A DNA stretch of 51,425 nt from Sphingobacteriales bacterium TSM_CSM (GTDB lineage: Bacteria; Bacteroidota; Bacteroidia; Chitinophagales; UBA2359). The DNA lies in assembly GCA_002212725.1 (NCBI GenBank), contig MTCR01000115.1, positions 1 to 51,425 on the forward strand, in the 5' to 3' direction. Made by a program: the position numbers and the translations under genes. The notes under the pieces are model-generated. The model worked only from the letters and a program-made list of their open reading frames with translations. It was not told the DNA's origin and did no database searches. The number at the start of each line of letters is the position of its first letter. The first letter of the stretch is position 1. Positions 44,035 through 51,425 of the stretch are shown in pieces.

Positions 44035-47000
44035 ATGTCGGGTTTTTTTGGAAAAATTCTGGAGTCTATTTTCGGGAGCAAGTACGAGAAAGACGTTAAA
44101 AGCATAAAACCACTGGTTGCATTAACCAATGAAGAGTTTAGCAAACTGGCATTGCTCAGCAATGACGAGCTTAGGGCAAAAACCCATGAATTTAAAGCAC
44201 GCATTGCTGCATATCTTGAAGAAACAGATGCCGAAATTGCCTCTTTGGAAGAAACGGCAAACAACGACCCCGATATGGATGCGGGCGAAAAGGAAGACCT
44301 CTACAACCAGATTGACAAAATGAAAAAAGCGCGCGACCGCCAACTGGAGGAGGTACTCAACCAAATTTTACCGCAGGCCTTTGCGGTGGTAAAAGAAACT
44401 GCCCGCCGGTTTAGCAACAATGAAACCCTTGTTGCCACCGCTACTCAACTTGACCGCGACCTGTCTGTTGAAGCCGATTACCTGACCATTGAAGACGATA
44501 AAGCCGTTTATAAAAATGAATGGACTGCTGCCGGCGGGCATATAAAATGGAACATGGTACATTTTGACGCACAACTTATTGGCGGCATTGTACTGCACCA
44601 GGGTAAAATTTCGGAAATGGCTACCGGCGAGGGTAAAACCCTGGTAGCTACCCTGCCTGCATACCTTAACGCCCTGGCAGGGCAAGGAGTACATATTGTA
44701 ACCGTAAACGATTATCTGGCAAAGCGCGACTCGGAGTGGAACCGCCCTATTTTTAACTTTTTGGGCATTACCGTTGATTGCATTGACAAACACCGACCCA
44801 ACTCGCGCGAGCGCCGAAAAGCCTACAACGCCGATATTACCTACGGAACCAACAACGAATTTGGCTTTGACTACCTGCGCGACAACATGGTGCGCTCACC
44901 CGAAGAATTAGTGCAGCGCAAATTGCACTATGCCATGGTAGATGAGGTTGACTCTGTACTTATTGACGATGCCCGAACTCCGCTCATTATTTCGGGACCC
45001 GTTGAACGGGGCGATGAACAGGAGTACGAAACCCTGAAACCCCGCATTGAGCGCTTAGTGCGCGCACAACAGGAGCTTACCCGAAAACTGCTGGTAAACG
45101 CCAAAGACCTTATAAAAGAAGGTAAAACCGATGAAAAAACCGGCGGACTGGCGCTCTTGAGAGCACACCGCGGCCTGCCCAAAAACAAACCCCTTATTAA
45201 GTTTTTGAGCGAACCGGGCATAAAAAATATTTTGCTTAACACCGAAAACTTTTACCTGCAGGAACAGGCCAAAAGAATGCCCGAAGTGGACCAGGAACTC
45301 TACTTTGTTATTGAAGAAAAAAACAACCAGGTAACCCTTACCGAAAAAGGTGTAGAACTTATTACCCTTACCGGCGAAGAAAACGATTTCTTTATTATAC
45401 CCGATATTGGCGCTAAAATTGCCGAAATTGAAGCATCGGGTAAAACGCCCGAAGAAAATCAAAAAGCCAAAGACCTGTTGCTGCAGGATTTTGCCGTAAA
45501 ATCAGACCGCCTCCACTCGGTTCACCAACTGCTTAAAGCATACACCCTTTTTGAAAAAGATGTAGAGTACATTGTACTCGAAGGAAAGGTAAAAATTGTT
45601 GACGAACAAACCGGCCGTATTATGGAAGGCCGCCGCTACTCCGACGGGTTGCACCAAGCCATTGAAGCCAAAGAAAGTGTAAAGGTAGAAGATGCCACCC
45701 AAACCTACGCCACCGTAACGCTGCAAAATTTCTTTCGCATGTACCATAAACTGGCAGGCATGACCGGTACCGCAGAAACCGAAGCCGGCGAGTTTTGGGA
45801 AATTTACAAGTTAGATGTAGTGGTGGTTCCTCCCAACAAACCCATTGCACGAAAAGATGAAGAAGACCTGGTGTACCGCACCGCCCGCGAAAAATTTAAT
45901 GCCGTAATTGAAGAAATTGTAAAACTGCGCGATGCAGGCCGCCCTGTGCTGGTGGGTACCACCTCTGTAGAAGTATCGGAACTGCTGAGCCGTATGTTGC
46001 AAATGCGCAAAATACCGCACAACGTACTAAACGCCAAACAACATGCCCGCGAAGCCGAAATTGTAGCCCAAGCCGGTGTTGCCGGCGCCGTAACCATAGC
46101 CACCAACATGGCAGGCCGCGGTACCGACATTAAACTCGGCCCCGGCGTAAAAGAAGCCGGCGGATTGGCTATTATAGGCACCGAGCGCCACGACTCGCGC
46201 CGCGTTGACCGGCAGTTGCGCGGACGCGCCGGAAGGCAGGGCGACCCCGGCTCTTCGCAGTTCTACGTTTCACTCGAAGATAACCTCATGCGCCTTTTTG
46301 GGTCAGACCGCATTGCTTCCATTATGGACCGCGTGGGCTACAAAGAAGGAGAGGTTATTCAGCACAGCATGATTACCAAATCTATAGAGCGGGCACAAAA
46401 AAAGGTAGAAGAAAACAACTTCGGTATCAGAAAAAGGCTGCTCGATTATGACGAGGTAATGAACGTACAACGAAACGCCATTTACAGCAAACGCCGCCAC
46501 GCCCTCTTTGGCGAGCGCTTGTCTTTAGACATTGCCAACTCTTTTGCCGATTTGTGCGATGAAACCGTAGCACAATACCACGAAAGCCACGACTATGGGG
46601 GATTTAAGAACAACGTGCGCATTACCTTTGCCGTTGATACCAATATTTCGGAAACCGAATTTAACACCCTTAAATCGGAATTGCTCTCCGACATGCTTTA
46701 CCAGGAGGTAACCCACGCCTATAAACGCAAAACCACTGCCATAGCCAATGAAGCATACCCGGTGCTTAGCAGCATTTACCAACAGCGCGGCGACCAGGTA
46801 GAGCGCGTTTATGTGCCTTTTTCCGATGGCTCAAAACACATGAACGTAATTGTGCCCCTTAAACCGGCCGTTGAAAGTAAAGGAAAAATGCTGGTTACCG
46901 AATTTGAAAAATCGGTATCCCTGGGTTTTATAGATGAAGCCTGGATGGCACACCTGCGCCAGATGGACGAACTTAAAAACTCGGTACAAACGGCCGTTTA

Positions 47001-47388
47001 TGAGCAAAAAGACCCGCTGCTTATCTTTAAACAAGAGGCCTACGGGCTTTTCAGAGACATGGTATCTGAAGTAAATGCCAAAATTACCGATTTTCTTTTT
47101 CAGGCAAACATACCGGTAGAAAAATCGGAAGATGTGCGCGAAGCCCGCACCACCCGCACCACCGATACCAGCAAACTCAAAACCTCCAGAACCGATACGG
47201 GCGCTTCGGGCATAGCCAACAACCAGGCCCCGCCGGCTACGCAACAACAAACCAACACAGAACCCCAAAAGCCACAAACTTTTAAACGCACACTGCCCAA
47301 AATAGGACCCAACGACCCCTGCCCCTGTGGCAGCGGACTTAAATACAAAAAATGCCACGGCAAACCCGGCAGCGAAAAAATTTTCTAA
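44035..47388 (+). CDS. secA: Preprotein translocase ATPase SecA
   Basis: A 1117-residue motor that pushes unfolded preproteins through SecYEG. Seen in order: N-terminal helices, nucleotide-binding fold 1 with Walker A MATGEGKT (residues 195-202), [26 protein letters not shown] and the [20 protein letters not shown] block; the preprotein-binding domain; nucleotide-binding fold 2 ([52 protein letters not shown]); the scaffold and wing; and a zinc-binding C terminus (Cys1096: [14 protein letters not shown]) that contacts SecB or ribosomes. It is longer than E. coli SecA (901) because of insertions near residue 60-100 and 340-480, as is normal for Bacteroidota. deoC begins 18 bases after the stop. 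Confidence 0.97.
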   Translation: MSGFFGKILESIFGSKYEKDVKSIKPLVALTNEEFSKLALLSNDELRAKTHEFKARIAAYLEETDAEIASLEETANNDPDMDAGEKEDLYNQIDKMKKARDRQLEEVLNQILPQAFAVVKETARRFSNNETLVATATQLDRDLSVEADYLTIEDDKAVYKNEWTAAGGHIKWNMVHFDAQLIGGIVLHQGKISEMATGEGKTLVATLPAYLNALAGQGVHIVTVNDYLAKRDSEWNRPIFNFLGITVDCIDKHRPNSRERRKAYNADITYGTNNEFGFDYLRDNMVRSPEELVQRKLHYAMVDEVDSVLIDDARTPLIISGPVERGDEQEYETLKPRIERLVRAQQELTRKLLVNAKDLIKEGKTDEKTGGLALLRAHRGLPKNKPLIKFLSEPGIKNILLNTENFYLQEQAKRMPEVDQELYFVIEEKNNQVTLTEKGVELITLTGEENDFFIIPDIGAKIAEIEASGKTPEENQKAKDLLLQDFAVKSDRLHSVHQLLKAYTLFEKDVEYIVLEGKVKIVDEQTGRIMEGRRYSDGLHQAIEAKESVKVEDATQTYATVTLQNFFRMYHKLAGMTGTAETEAGEFWEIYKLDVVVVPPNKPIARKDEEDLVYRTAREKFNAVIEEIVKLRDAGRPVLVGTTSVEVSELLSRMLQMRKIPHNVLNAKQHAREAEIVAQAGVAGAVTIATNMAGRGTDIKLGPGVKEAGGLAIIGTERHDSRRVDRQLRGRAGRQGDPGSSQFYVSLEDNLMRLFGSDRIASIMDRVGYKEGEVIQHSMITKSIERAQKKVEENNFGIRKRLLDYDEVMNVQRNAIYSKRRHALFGERLSLDIANSFADLCDETVAQYHESHDYGGFKNNVRITFAVDTNISETEFNTLKSELLSDMLYQEVTHAYKRKTTAIANEAYPVLSSIYQQRGDQVERVYVPFSDGSKHMNVIVPLKPAVESKGKMLVTEFEKSVSLGFIDEAWMAHLRQMDELKNSVQTAVYEQKDPLLIFKQEAYGLFRDMVSEVNAKITDFLFQANIPVEKSEDVREARTTRTTDTSKLKTSRTDTGASGIANNQAPPATQQQTNTEPQKPQTFKRTLPKIGPNDPCPCGSGLKYKKCHGKPGSEKIF

Positions 47389-47406
47389 CCCAACCGCAAT
47401 GCCCCT

Positions 47407-48078
47407 ATGCAGCCCGTTCATTTTGATGCCGGCCTGGCCGCCCTTATTGACCATACCCTGCTAAAACCCGATGCCACCGCCCCACACATAGAGCAGGTAT
47501 GCAACGAGGCAGTTTTTTACCATTTTGCCGCCGTTTGTGTACCGCCCGTATTTGTAAAACAAGCCGCAGCAGCACTGGCCGGCACAGGGGTGCAGGTGGC
47601 AACGGTTATAGGGTTTCCGCTGGGATATAACCACACCGGCATAAAATTGGCAGAAATTGAACTGGCCGCCGCCGCCGGCGCCACCGAAATGGATATGGTA
47701 ATAAACCTGAGCGCGCTTAAAAATGCCCGATTTAACTACCTGGAAAACGAAATTGCCGCCGCAAGCCAAATTACGCATCAGGCAAAAGGCGCCTTGCTGA
47801 AAGTTATTATTGAAACCGCATTGCTAACTCCACCCGAAATTGAGCAGGTTTGCCATATTTGCGCTGCTGCCGGAGCCGATTTTGTTAAAACCTCTACCGG
47901 TTTCAACGGCGCAGGGGCAACGGTGGCGGCCGTAGAACTCATGCGCAAAACCCTGCCGCCACAGGTTAAAATTAAAGCATCGGGCGGCATATGCACCCGG
48001 CAGGAAGCCTTAGATATGGTAAAGGCCGGCGCAAACCGGCTGGGGTGTTCGGCAAGCGTTAAAATTGTTACCCTATGA
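47407..48078 (+). CDS. deoC: Deoxyribose-phosphate aldolase
   Basis: A 223-residue class I aldolase that splits 2-deoxyribose 5-phosphate into acetaldehyde and glyceraldehyde 3-phosphate. The Schiff-base Lys161 lies in FVKTSTGF and a second Lys190 in IKASGGI; LIDHTLLKPDAT, IGFPLGY and DMVINLSALK complete the family signature. ATG 47407 lies 18 bases after secA, so they may share a transcript. The stop overlaps the ATG of the next gene (ATGA at 48075-48078). Partner in nucleoside salvage: the purine nucleoside phosphorylase at 8153-8977. Confidence 0.95.
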   Translation: MQPVHFDAGLAALIDHTLLKPDATAPHIEQVCNEAVFYHFAAVCVPPVFVKQAAAALAGTGVQVATVIGFPLGYNHTGIKLAEIELAAAAGATEMDMVINLSALKNARFNYLENEIAAASQITHQAKGALLKVIIETALLTPPEIEQVCHICAAAGADFVKTSTGFNGAGATVAAVELMRKTLPPQVKIKASGGICTRQEALDMVKAGANRLGCSASVKIVTL

Positions 48079-48467
48079 AAAAAATTTACCTTGCCCTGCT
48101 GCTGTGCCTGTGTGGCATAGTACACGCTGCGGCACAAACCGGACAAATAACCATTGCACCCAACCCGCAGGTAGCCCTGCTGCTTGAAGTACACAAAAAT
48201 GCCAACGCCAAAAAAATAAGCCTGCCCGGTTTCAGAGTGCAAATTATTCAAGACGGCAGCCGCGAAGAAATACGCAAACAAAAAGCCGTTTTATTACAAA
48301 AGTTTACCGGTGTAAGGGCTTATGAAGTGTATGAACAACCTTTTTTTAAACTTCGGGCAGGCGATTTTACCAACCGCTTTGAAGCCCATAAATTGCTCAG
48401 CGACCTGAAAAGCGTATTCCCCCTTGCTTTTATTGTGCCCGATAAAATTAACCCCGCCGAACTGTAA
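48075..48467 (+). CDS. Exported SPOR-domain protein
   Basis: A 130-residue protein with a signal peptide (IYLALLLCLCGIVHAAAQ) and a C-terminal SPOR-like domain (about 52-125: FRVQIIQDGSREEIRKQKA, FFKLRAGDFTNRFEAHKLLSDL, FPLAFIVPDKI). SPOR domains bind glycan strands stripped of stem peptides at division sites. Its ATG overlaps the deoC stop by four bases, so it is translated with deoC, an odd functional pairing probably reflecting transcript economy. No terminator was seen after it. Confidence 0.8.
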   Translation: MKKIYLALLLCLCGIVHAAAQTGQITIAPNPQVALLLEVHKNANAKKISLPGFRVQIIQDGSREEIRKQKAVLLQKFTGVRAYEVYEQPFFKLRAGDFTNRFEAHKLLSDLKSVFPLAFIVPDKINPAEL

Positions 48468-48664
48468 TACACCCGTTTACCCCCTGTGTTTGCCGCCCGG
48501 CAATGTAGCCGCAGCCATTACCCTGAAGGTAAACAAGAATGGCCAATACCAAACATCTTGCCTCGTTTATGGTTATATTTCTGTAAGTCATACAAATTGG
48601 GTGCGCCCGTTAGTCAGCACAAATGCTTAATTGGCAAACCTTACTTTTTGCAAGATAGCATCAC

Positions 48665-48672
48665 TATCTTTG
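48665..48672 (+). promoter_or_regulatory. Candidate -7 box before the TetR-family gene
   Basis: TATCTTTG is a perfect -7 match. The nearest TTTG (48647-48650) is only 14 bases before it, too close for a canonical promoter. The start would be near 48680. Confidence 0.35.
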
Positions 48673-48714
48673 CCCTTTTAAACAGATACACAGAAACGCT
48701 TCAATTTATTGCCT

Positions 48715-49407
48715 ATGGCGGTAGTTCTAAAAATGCAGATGAACCCAAACCTTTACCTGCGCGACCCCGCAGAAACCAAACTGGGGCGCAACATTATTGA
48801 CCACAGTATAAGACTAATTGACGAAATTGGCTTTGAAGAATTTACCTTCAAAAAACTGGCATCGGCCATTCAATCTACAGAGGCATCGGTGTACCGCTAT
48901 TTCGAAAACAAACACAAACTGCTGGTTTACCTCGTATCGTGGTATTGGGAGTGGGTAAAATACAAAATTGATATTCAAACCATTAACCTCAGCAACCCCC
49001 AGGACAAACTTCGGGTAGTTATTAATGTGCTCATCGAATCATCGGTTGAAGACCCCGCCACGCCCTATATCAACGAAACCCTGCTACACCGCATTGTTGT
49101 TTCAGAGGCAACCAAAACTTACCATATTAAACAGGTTGATGCCGAAAACAAAGAAGGCTTTTTTCTTACCTACAAATCATTGTGCAATAAAATTGCCCGA
49201 ATTATTTCCGAAATCAACCCCACCTTTCCCTATCCGCACGCATTGGCCAGCAACATGGTAGAAATGGCCAACCATCATATTTACTTTGCCCGCCATCTGC
49301 CCAGCCTTACCGACGTGCGCGTTTCTGATACCGACTACAGCCAGGTTCAAAACCTGCTTGTCTTTTTCTCCTTCGGGTTGCTTCAGCATCAGCAACCCGG
49401 TTCATAA
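48715..49407 (+). CDS. TetR/AcrR family transcriptional regulator
   Basis: About 230 residues. The N-terminal helix-turn-helix is typical of TetR: IDHSIRLIDEIGFEEFTFKKLA, then STEASVYRYFENKHKLLVYLV. The C-terminal ligand domain (about 75-230) is helical and unlike any subgroup I recognise. Candidate starts are ATG 48715, 48730 and 48736; 48715 is the first after the -7 box at 48665. It is alone on its strand, followed 124 bases later by a DUF4349 gene. Ligand and targets unknown. Confidence 0.85.
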   Translation: MAVVLKMQMNPNLYLRDPAETKLGRNIIDHSIRLIDEIGFEEFTFKKLASAIQSTEASVYRYFENKHKLLVYLVSWYWEWVKYKIDIQTINLSNPQDKLRVVINVLIESSVEDPATPYINETLLHRIVVSEATKTYHIKQVDAENKEGFFLTYKSLCNKIARIISEINPTFPYPHALASNMVEMANHHIYFARHLPSLTDVRVSDTDYSQVQNLLVFFSFGLLQHQQPGS

Positions 49408-49531
49408 AGTTTTTTCTGCTCCCGTACTATGTAATTTTACCATAAATATCTAATTTACAGCCGCTTTAACCGGCGCGGCCGGACATGCCCAAAGGCGCCC
49501 TGCTTTGCAAAACACCAAACCTCCCTGCCCT

Positions 49532-50491
49532 ATGAAAAAAGCCTTCTGCCTCCAACCAATGTCTGTTATGGCATTCGTGTTCTTTTTACATGCCGTTTTC
49601 AGCGGTTGCGCCGGCCGCGAATCATCTTATAAAAATTACGATGCCTCCTCCCCCGCCACCTACCGGTCAGAGGGCGAGGCTGCCACCGACCAGGCAGCGC
49701 CCGAAAGCAGTGACGCCGGCGGCAGTACCGATGAAAGAGGGTTAACCCTCAACCCGTCGGGTGGTAAACAAAACGTTGCACTTACCGCCTCCAAAATTAT
49801 AAAAAACGCCAGCATAAAACTACAGGTAGAAAAATATGCAACCGGCCTTAACCAGATAAAGCAAATAGTAACCCGCCAGGGTGGGGTAATAAGCGCCGAA
49901 AACGAGTATAACAGTCCCTACCGTTTGGAAAATAACATGGTCATAAGAGTGCCCGCACAACAATTTGACACGTTGGTTACCCAATTGCTTGCCGTTGCCA
50001 TTTATGTGGAAAACAAACAAATAACCTCCGAAGACGTAACCGAACAGTATGTAGATATTGAAGCACGAATGAATGCCAAAAAACAGGTGGAAGCCCGCTA
50101 CCTCGACATACTGAAAAAAGCCGGCAAAATAGACGAAATCCTGTCGGTTGAACGCCAACTGGGTATAATCAGAGAAGAAATTGACGCCGCACAGGGCAAA
50201 CTCAAATATTTTGACAGCCGGGTGCAGTACAGCACCATTAACCTCAACATCTACCAGCAACTCGATTATACCGCACCCTCACCCGACCGCCGGTTTACCG
50301 GCCGCATTAAAGAGGCATTTTTAGCCGGCTGGAGAGGATTGCTGGAATTTTTGGTGGGACTGGTAAATATTTGGCCATTCTTGCTGATTATAATTGCCGC
50401 CCTGTGGGCAATTACCCGATGGCGCAGAAACAAACGCAACACCAAAAAACAAACACCTGTTTTACCTCCAAACCCCGCCAACAACCCCTGA
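49532..50491 (+). CDS. DUF4349 family membrane lipoprotein
   Basis: A 319-residue protein from ATG 49532. The N terminus has a lipoprotein-like signal ([15 protein letters not shown]). A Ser/Asp/Glu-rich stretch leads to the DUF4349 domain (about 90-255): [84 protein letters not shown] single membrane helix near the C terminus ([17 protein letters not shown]) with a short basic tail ends the protein. The family is widespread, without a defined role. The in-frame start at 49505 is rejected because it does not fit the signal. It ends 35 bases before the B12-binding gene and may be co-transcribed with it. Confidence 0.85.
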   Translation: MKKAFCLQPMSVMAFVFFLHAVFSGCAGRESSYKNYDASSPATYRSEGEAATDQAAPESSDAGGSTDERGLTLNPSGGKQNVALTASKIIKNASIKLQVEKYATGLNQIKQIVTRQGGVISAENEYNSPYRLENNMVIRVPAQQFDTLVTQLLAVAIYVENKQITSEDVTEQYVDIEARMNAKKQVEARYLDILKKAGKIDEILSVERQLGIIREEIDAAQGKLKYFDSRVQYSTINLNIYQQLDYTAPSPDRRFTGRIKEAFLAGWRGLLEFLVGLVNIWPFLLIIIAALWAITRWRRNKRNTKKQTPVLPPNPANNP

Positions 50492-50526
50492 TATACCTTA
50501 AAACCAAAAGAAACATACCACATCTT

Positions 50527-50970
50527 ATGACAGACACCCCCCAAATTAACCGCCCTATAAGAGTACTCATTGCCAAAGTTGGCCTTGACGGACACGACAG
50601 GGGCGCAAAAGTTATCAGTTCGGCATTGCGCGATGCCGGCATGGAGGTAATTTATACCGGGCTTAGGCAAACCCCACAAATGGTGGTAAACGCCGCCCTG
50701 CAGGAAGATGTAGATGCCATTGGTGTAAGTATTCTTTCAGGAGCGCATATGACCGTTTTTCCAAAAATTATTGCCCTCATGAAAGAAAACCAAATGACCG
50801 ATGTATTGCTTACCGGTGGCGGTATAATACCCGATGAAGACCGCGAAAAACTAAGTGAAATGGGTGTTGGCGAACTTTTTCCGCCCGGAGCCGAAACCGC
50901 CGATATCGTAAACTATATTACCCAATGGGTACAGCAACACCGCAATTTCACCTTTTCAGGCAATAAATAA
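50527..50970 (+). CDS. Standalone cobalamin (B12)-binding domain protein, methylmalonyl-CoA mutase C-terminal type
   Basis: A 147-residue B12-binding domain. The histidine motif DGHDRG with His23 (DxHxxG; His is the cobalt ligand), SILSGAHM and LTGGGII are the three conserved contacts; [18 protein letters not shown] is the standard N terminus of the small subunit of methylmalonyl-CoA or isobutyryl-CoA mutase. Only the B12 part is present; the substrate-binding (beta/alpha)8 subunit must be encoded elsewhere, or this may serve another acyl-CoA mutase. ATG 50527 is chosen over the frame opening at 50371, because it starts the domain and clears the DUF4349 stop. Confidence 0.9.
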   Translation: MTDTPQINRPIRVLIAKVGLDGHDRGAKVISSALRDAGMEVIYTGLRQTPQMVVNAALQEDVDAIGVSILSGAHMTVFPKIIALMKENQMTDVLLTGGGIIPDEDREKLSEMGVGELFPPGAETADIVNYITQWVQQHRNFTFSGNK

Positions 50971-51169
50971 CCTGCCCGCAAGCACCAAAGCAACCCGCAA
51001 AGCCACTGCTTAACATATGGGCAAAATCTGCGCCGCAAAGCGCCAAAATGGTGAAAAATGCCCCCCAAAACAGGCTTTTTTCCTAAAAAGTATGCACAAT
51101 TTTAATCAAAAAGTTTTTTTTTCATGAAAAAGCAGTAATTTTACGCCCGAATTAACAAAATGGTTCTTT
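50971..51169. other. Intergenic region with CGCAAAG-type strings before the last gene
   Basis: A 199-base region. The first 80 bases contain several CGCAAAG/CCAAAG strings (around 50978-51043), similar to those at 30660-30800. A TAATTTTA string near 51136-51143 may be the -7 box of the last gene. No hairpin terminator for the B12-binding gene was seen. Confidence 0.35.
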
Positions 51170-51425
51170 ATGAAAAATTACAAACAATTGTCTGTAGGCT
51201 TGGCTTTATCGCTTTTATGCCTGGCCGGCTCTAACGCCTTTGCACAAAGCGAGGGGGATTTACCCAAAAATGCAGTAGCCGGTAAATGCTATGCAAAATG
51301 TTTAATCCCCGATCAGTATGAAACCGTAACCGAGCAAATCCTGCTCAAAGAAGCTGGTTCCCGCATCGAAGTTGTTCCCGCCGTTTATGAAACTGCCAAT
51401 GAGCAACTTTTGGTAAAAGAAGGCT
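51170..51425 (+). CDS. Exported repeat protein, 3' end outside window (possibly OmpA-family)
   Basis: The gene starts at ATG 51170 and runs off the window without a stop; 85 residues are visible. A signal peptide (LSVGLALSLLCLAGSNAFAQ) is followed by the segment GKCYAKCLIPDQYETVTEQ and then two related units, YETVTEQILLKEA and YETANEQLLVKEG, separated by VVPAV. I recall this Cys-containing start and the YETVTEQ-type repeats from Bacteroidota OmpA-like outer-membrane proteins, but the C terminus needed to confirm that is missing. Exported with an unknown role. Confidence 0.7.
   Translation, partial: MKNYKQLSVGLALSLLCLAGSNAFAQSEGDLPKNAVAGKCYAKCLIPDQYETVTEQILLKEAGSRIEVVPAVYETANEQLLVKEG

Noticed and set aside
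1..51425. Possible tRNA or rRNA genes, CRISPR arrays, insertion sequences, phage or replication-origin features
   Set aside because: No tRNA T-arm or acceptor patterns, no spaced direct repeats, no transposase or integrase frames, and no dnaA-box cluster were noticed on reading all gaps.

Overview
The window is chromosomal DNA of a member of the Bacteroidota, most likely an environmental or uncultured lineage near the Sphingobacteriia, Chitinophagia or Saprospiria. Evidence seen in the sequence: promoters of the Bacteroidota type (TTTG, about 18-23 bases, then TAnnTTTG), almost no Shine-Dalgarno sequences, a type IX secretion C-terminal sorting domain, an OmpA protein with thrombospondin type 3 repeats, Bacteroidota-type families (DUF4834, putative porin, GH3-like protein next to lptB), and an extended SecA of 1117 residues. 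No rRNA, tRNA, CRISPR array, insertion sequence, phage gene or replication origin was seen. Most of the window is ordinary core genome.

Layout. 1-5400: end of an unrecognised Ala/Pro/Lys-rich protein with an apparent frameshift, a small DUF4834 membrane protein, a bacterial dynamin-like GTPase, then on the minus strand two paralogous small lipoproteins and a CNNM/CorC-type membrane protein. 5400-13000 (plus): OmpA/TSP3 outer-membrane protein with a strong terminator, purine nucleoside phosphorylase, a YCII-domain protein, a secreted LVIVD-repeat protein with a type IX sorting tail, and a putative porin. 13000-15100 (minus): HI0933-type flavoprotein and TauE/SafE permease. 15280-24260: penicillin-acylase-family protein, ssb, frr, asd, truA, mutS2, and the remains of a DUF433/DUF5615 toxin-antitoxin pair. 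24780-30470: membrane-anchored AraC regulator, sterol-desaturase-family enzyme, a translationally coupled pair (membrane-anchored protein plus radical SAM/SPASM protein), and an outer-membrane-like protein. 30900-36000: CoA-binding protein, a TrpF-like protein that has lost its catalytic residues, RidA, M23/LysM peptidase, di-haem peroxidase. 36100-43500: DsbD-family reductase with a duplicated N-terminal domain, an unknown protein, and the minus-strand run recJ-lptB-GH3. 44000-51425: secA, deoC-SPOR, a TetR regulator, DUF4349 lipoprotein plus a standalone B12-binding subunit, and the start of an exported repeat protein cut by the window end.

Working together. Envelope functions dominate: SecA (export), LptB (LPS transport), DsbD (periplasmic thiol reduction), M23 peptidase, OmpA, porin, lipoproteins. 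Nucleoside salvage is represented by purine nucleoside phosphorylase and deoC, DNA and RNA housekeeping by ssb, recJ, mutS2, truA and frr.

Most notable: (i) a TrpF-fold protein in which both catalytic residues (Cys and Asp) are Asn; (ii) a toxin-antitoxin pair caught in decay, the antitoxin broken by an 8-bp tandem duplication and the toxin by a 1-base loss and truncation, behind an intact-looking promoter; (iii) the coupled radical SAM/anchored-protein pair of unknown function; (iv) near-perfect hairpins at convergent gene ends, two of which span the stop codon itself. No clearly new defence or biosynthetic system was found.
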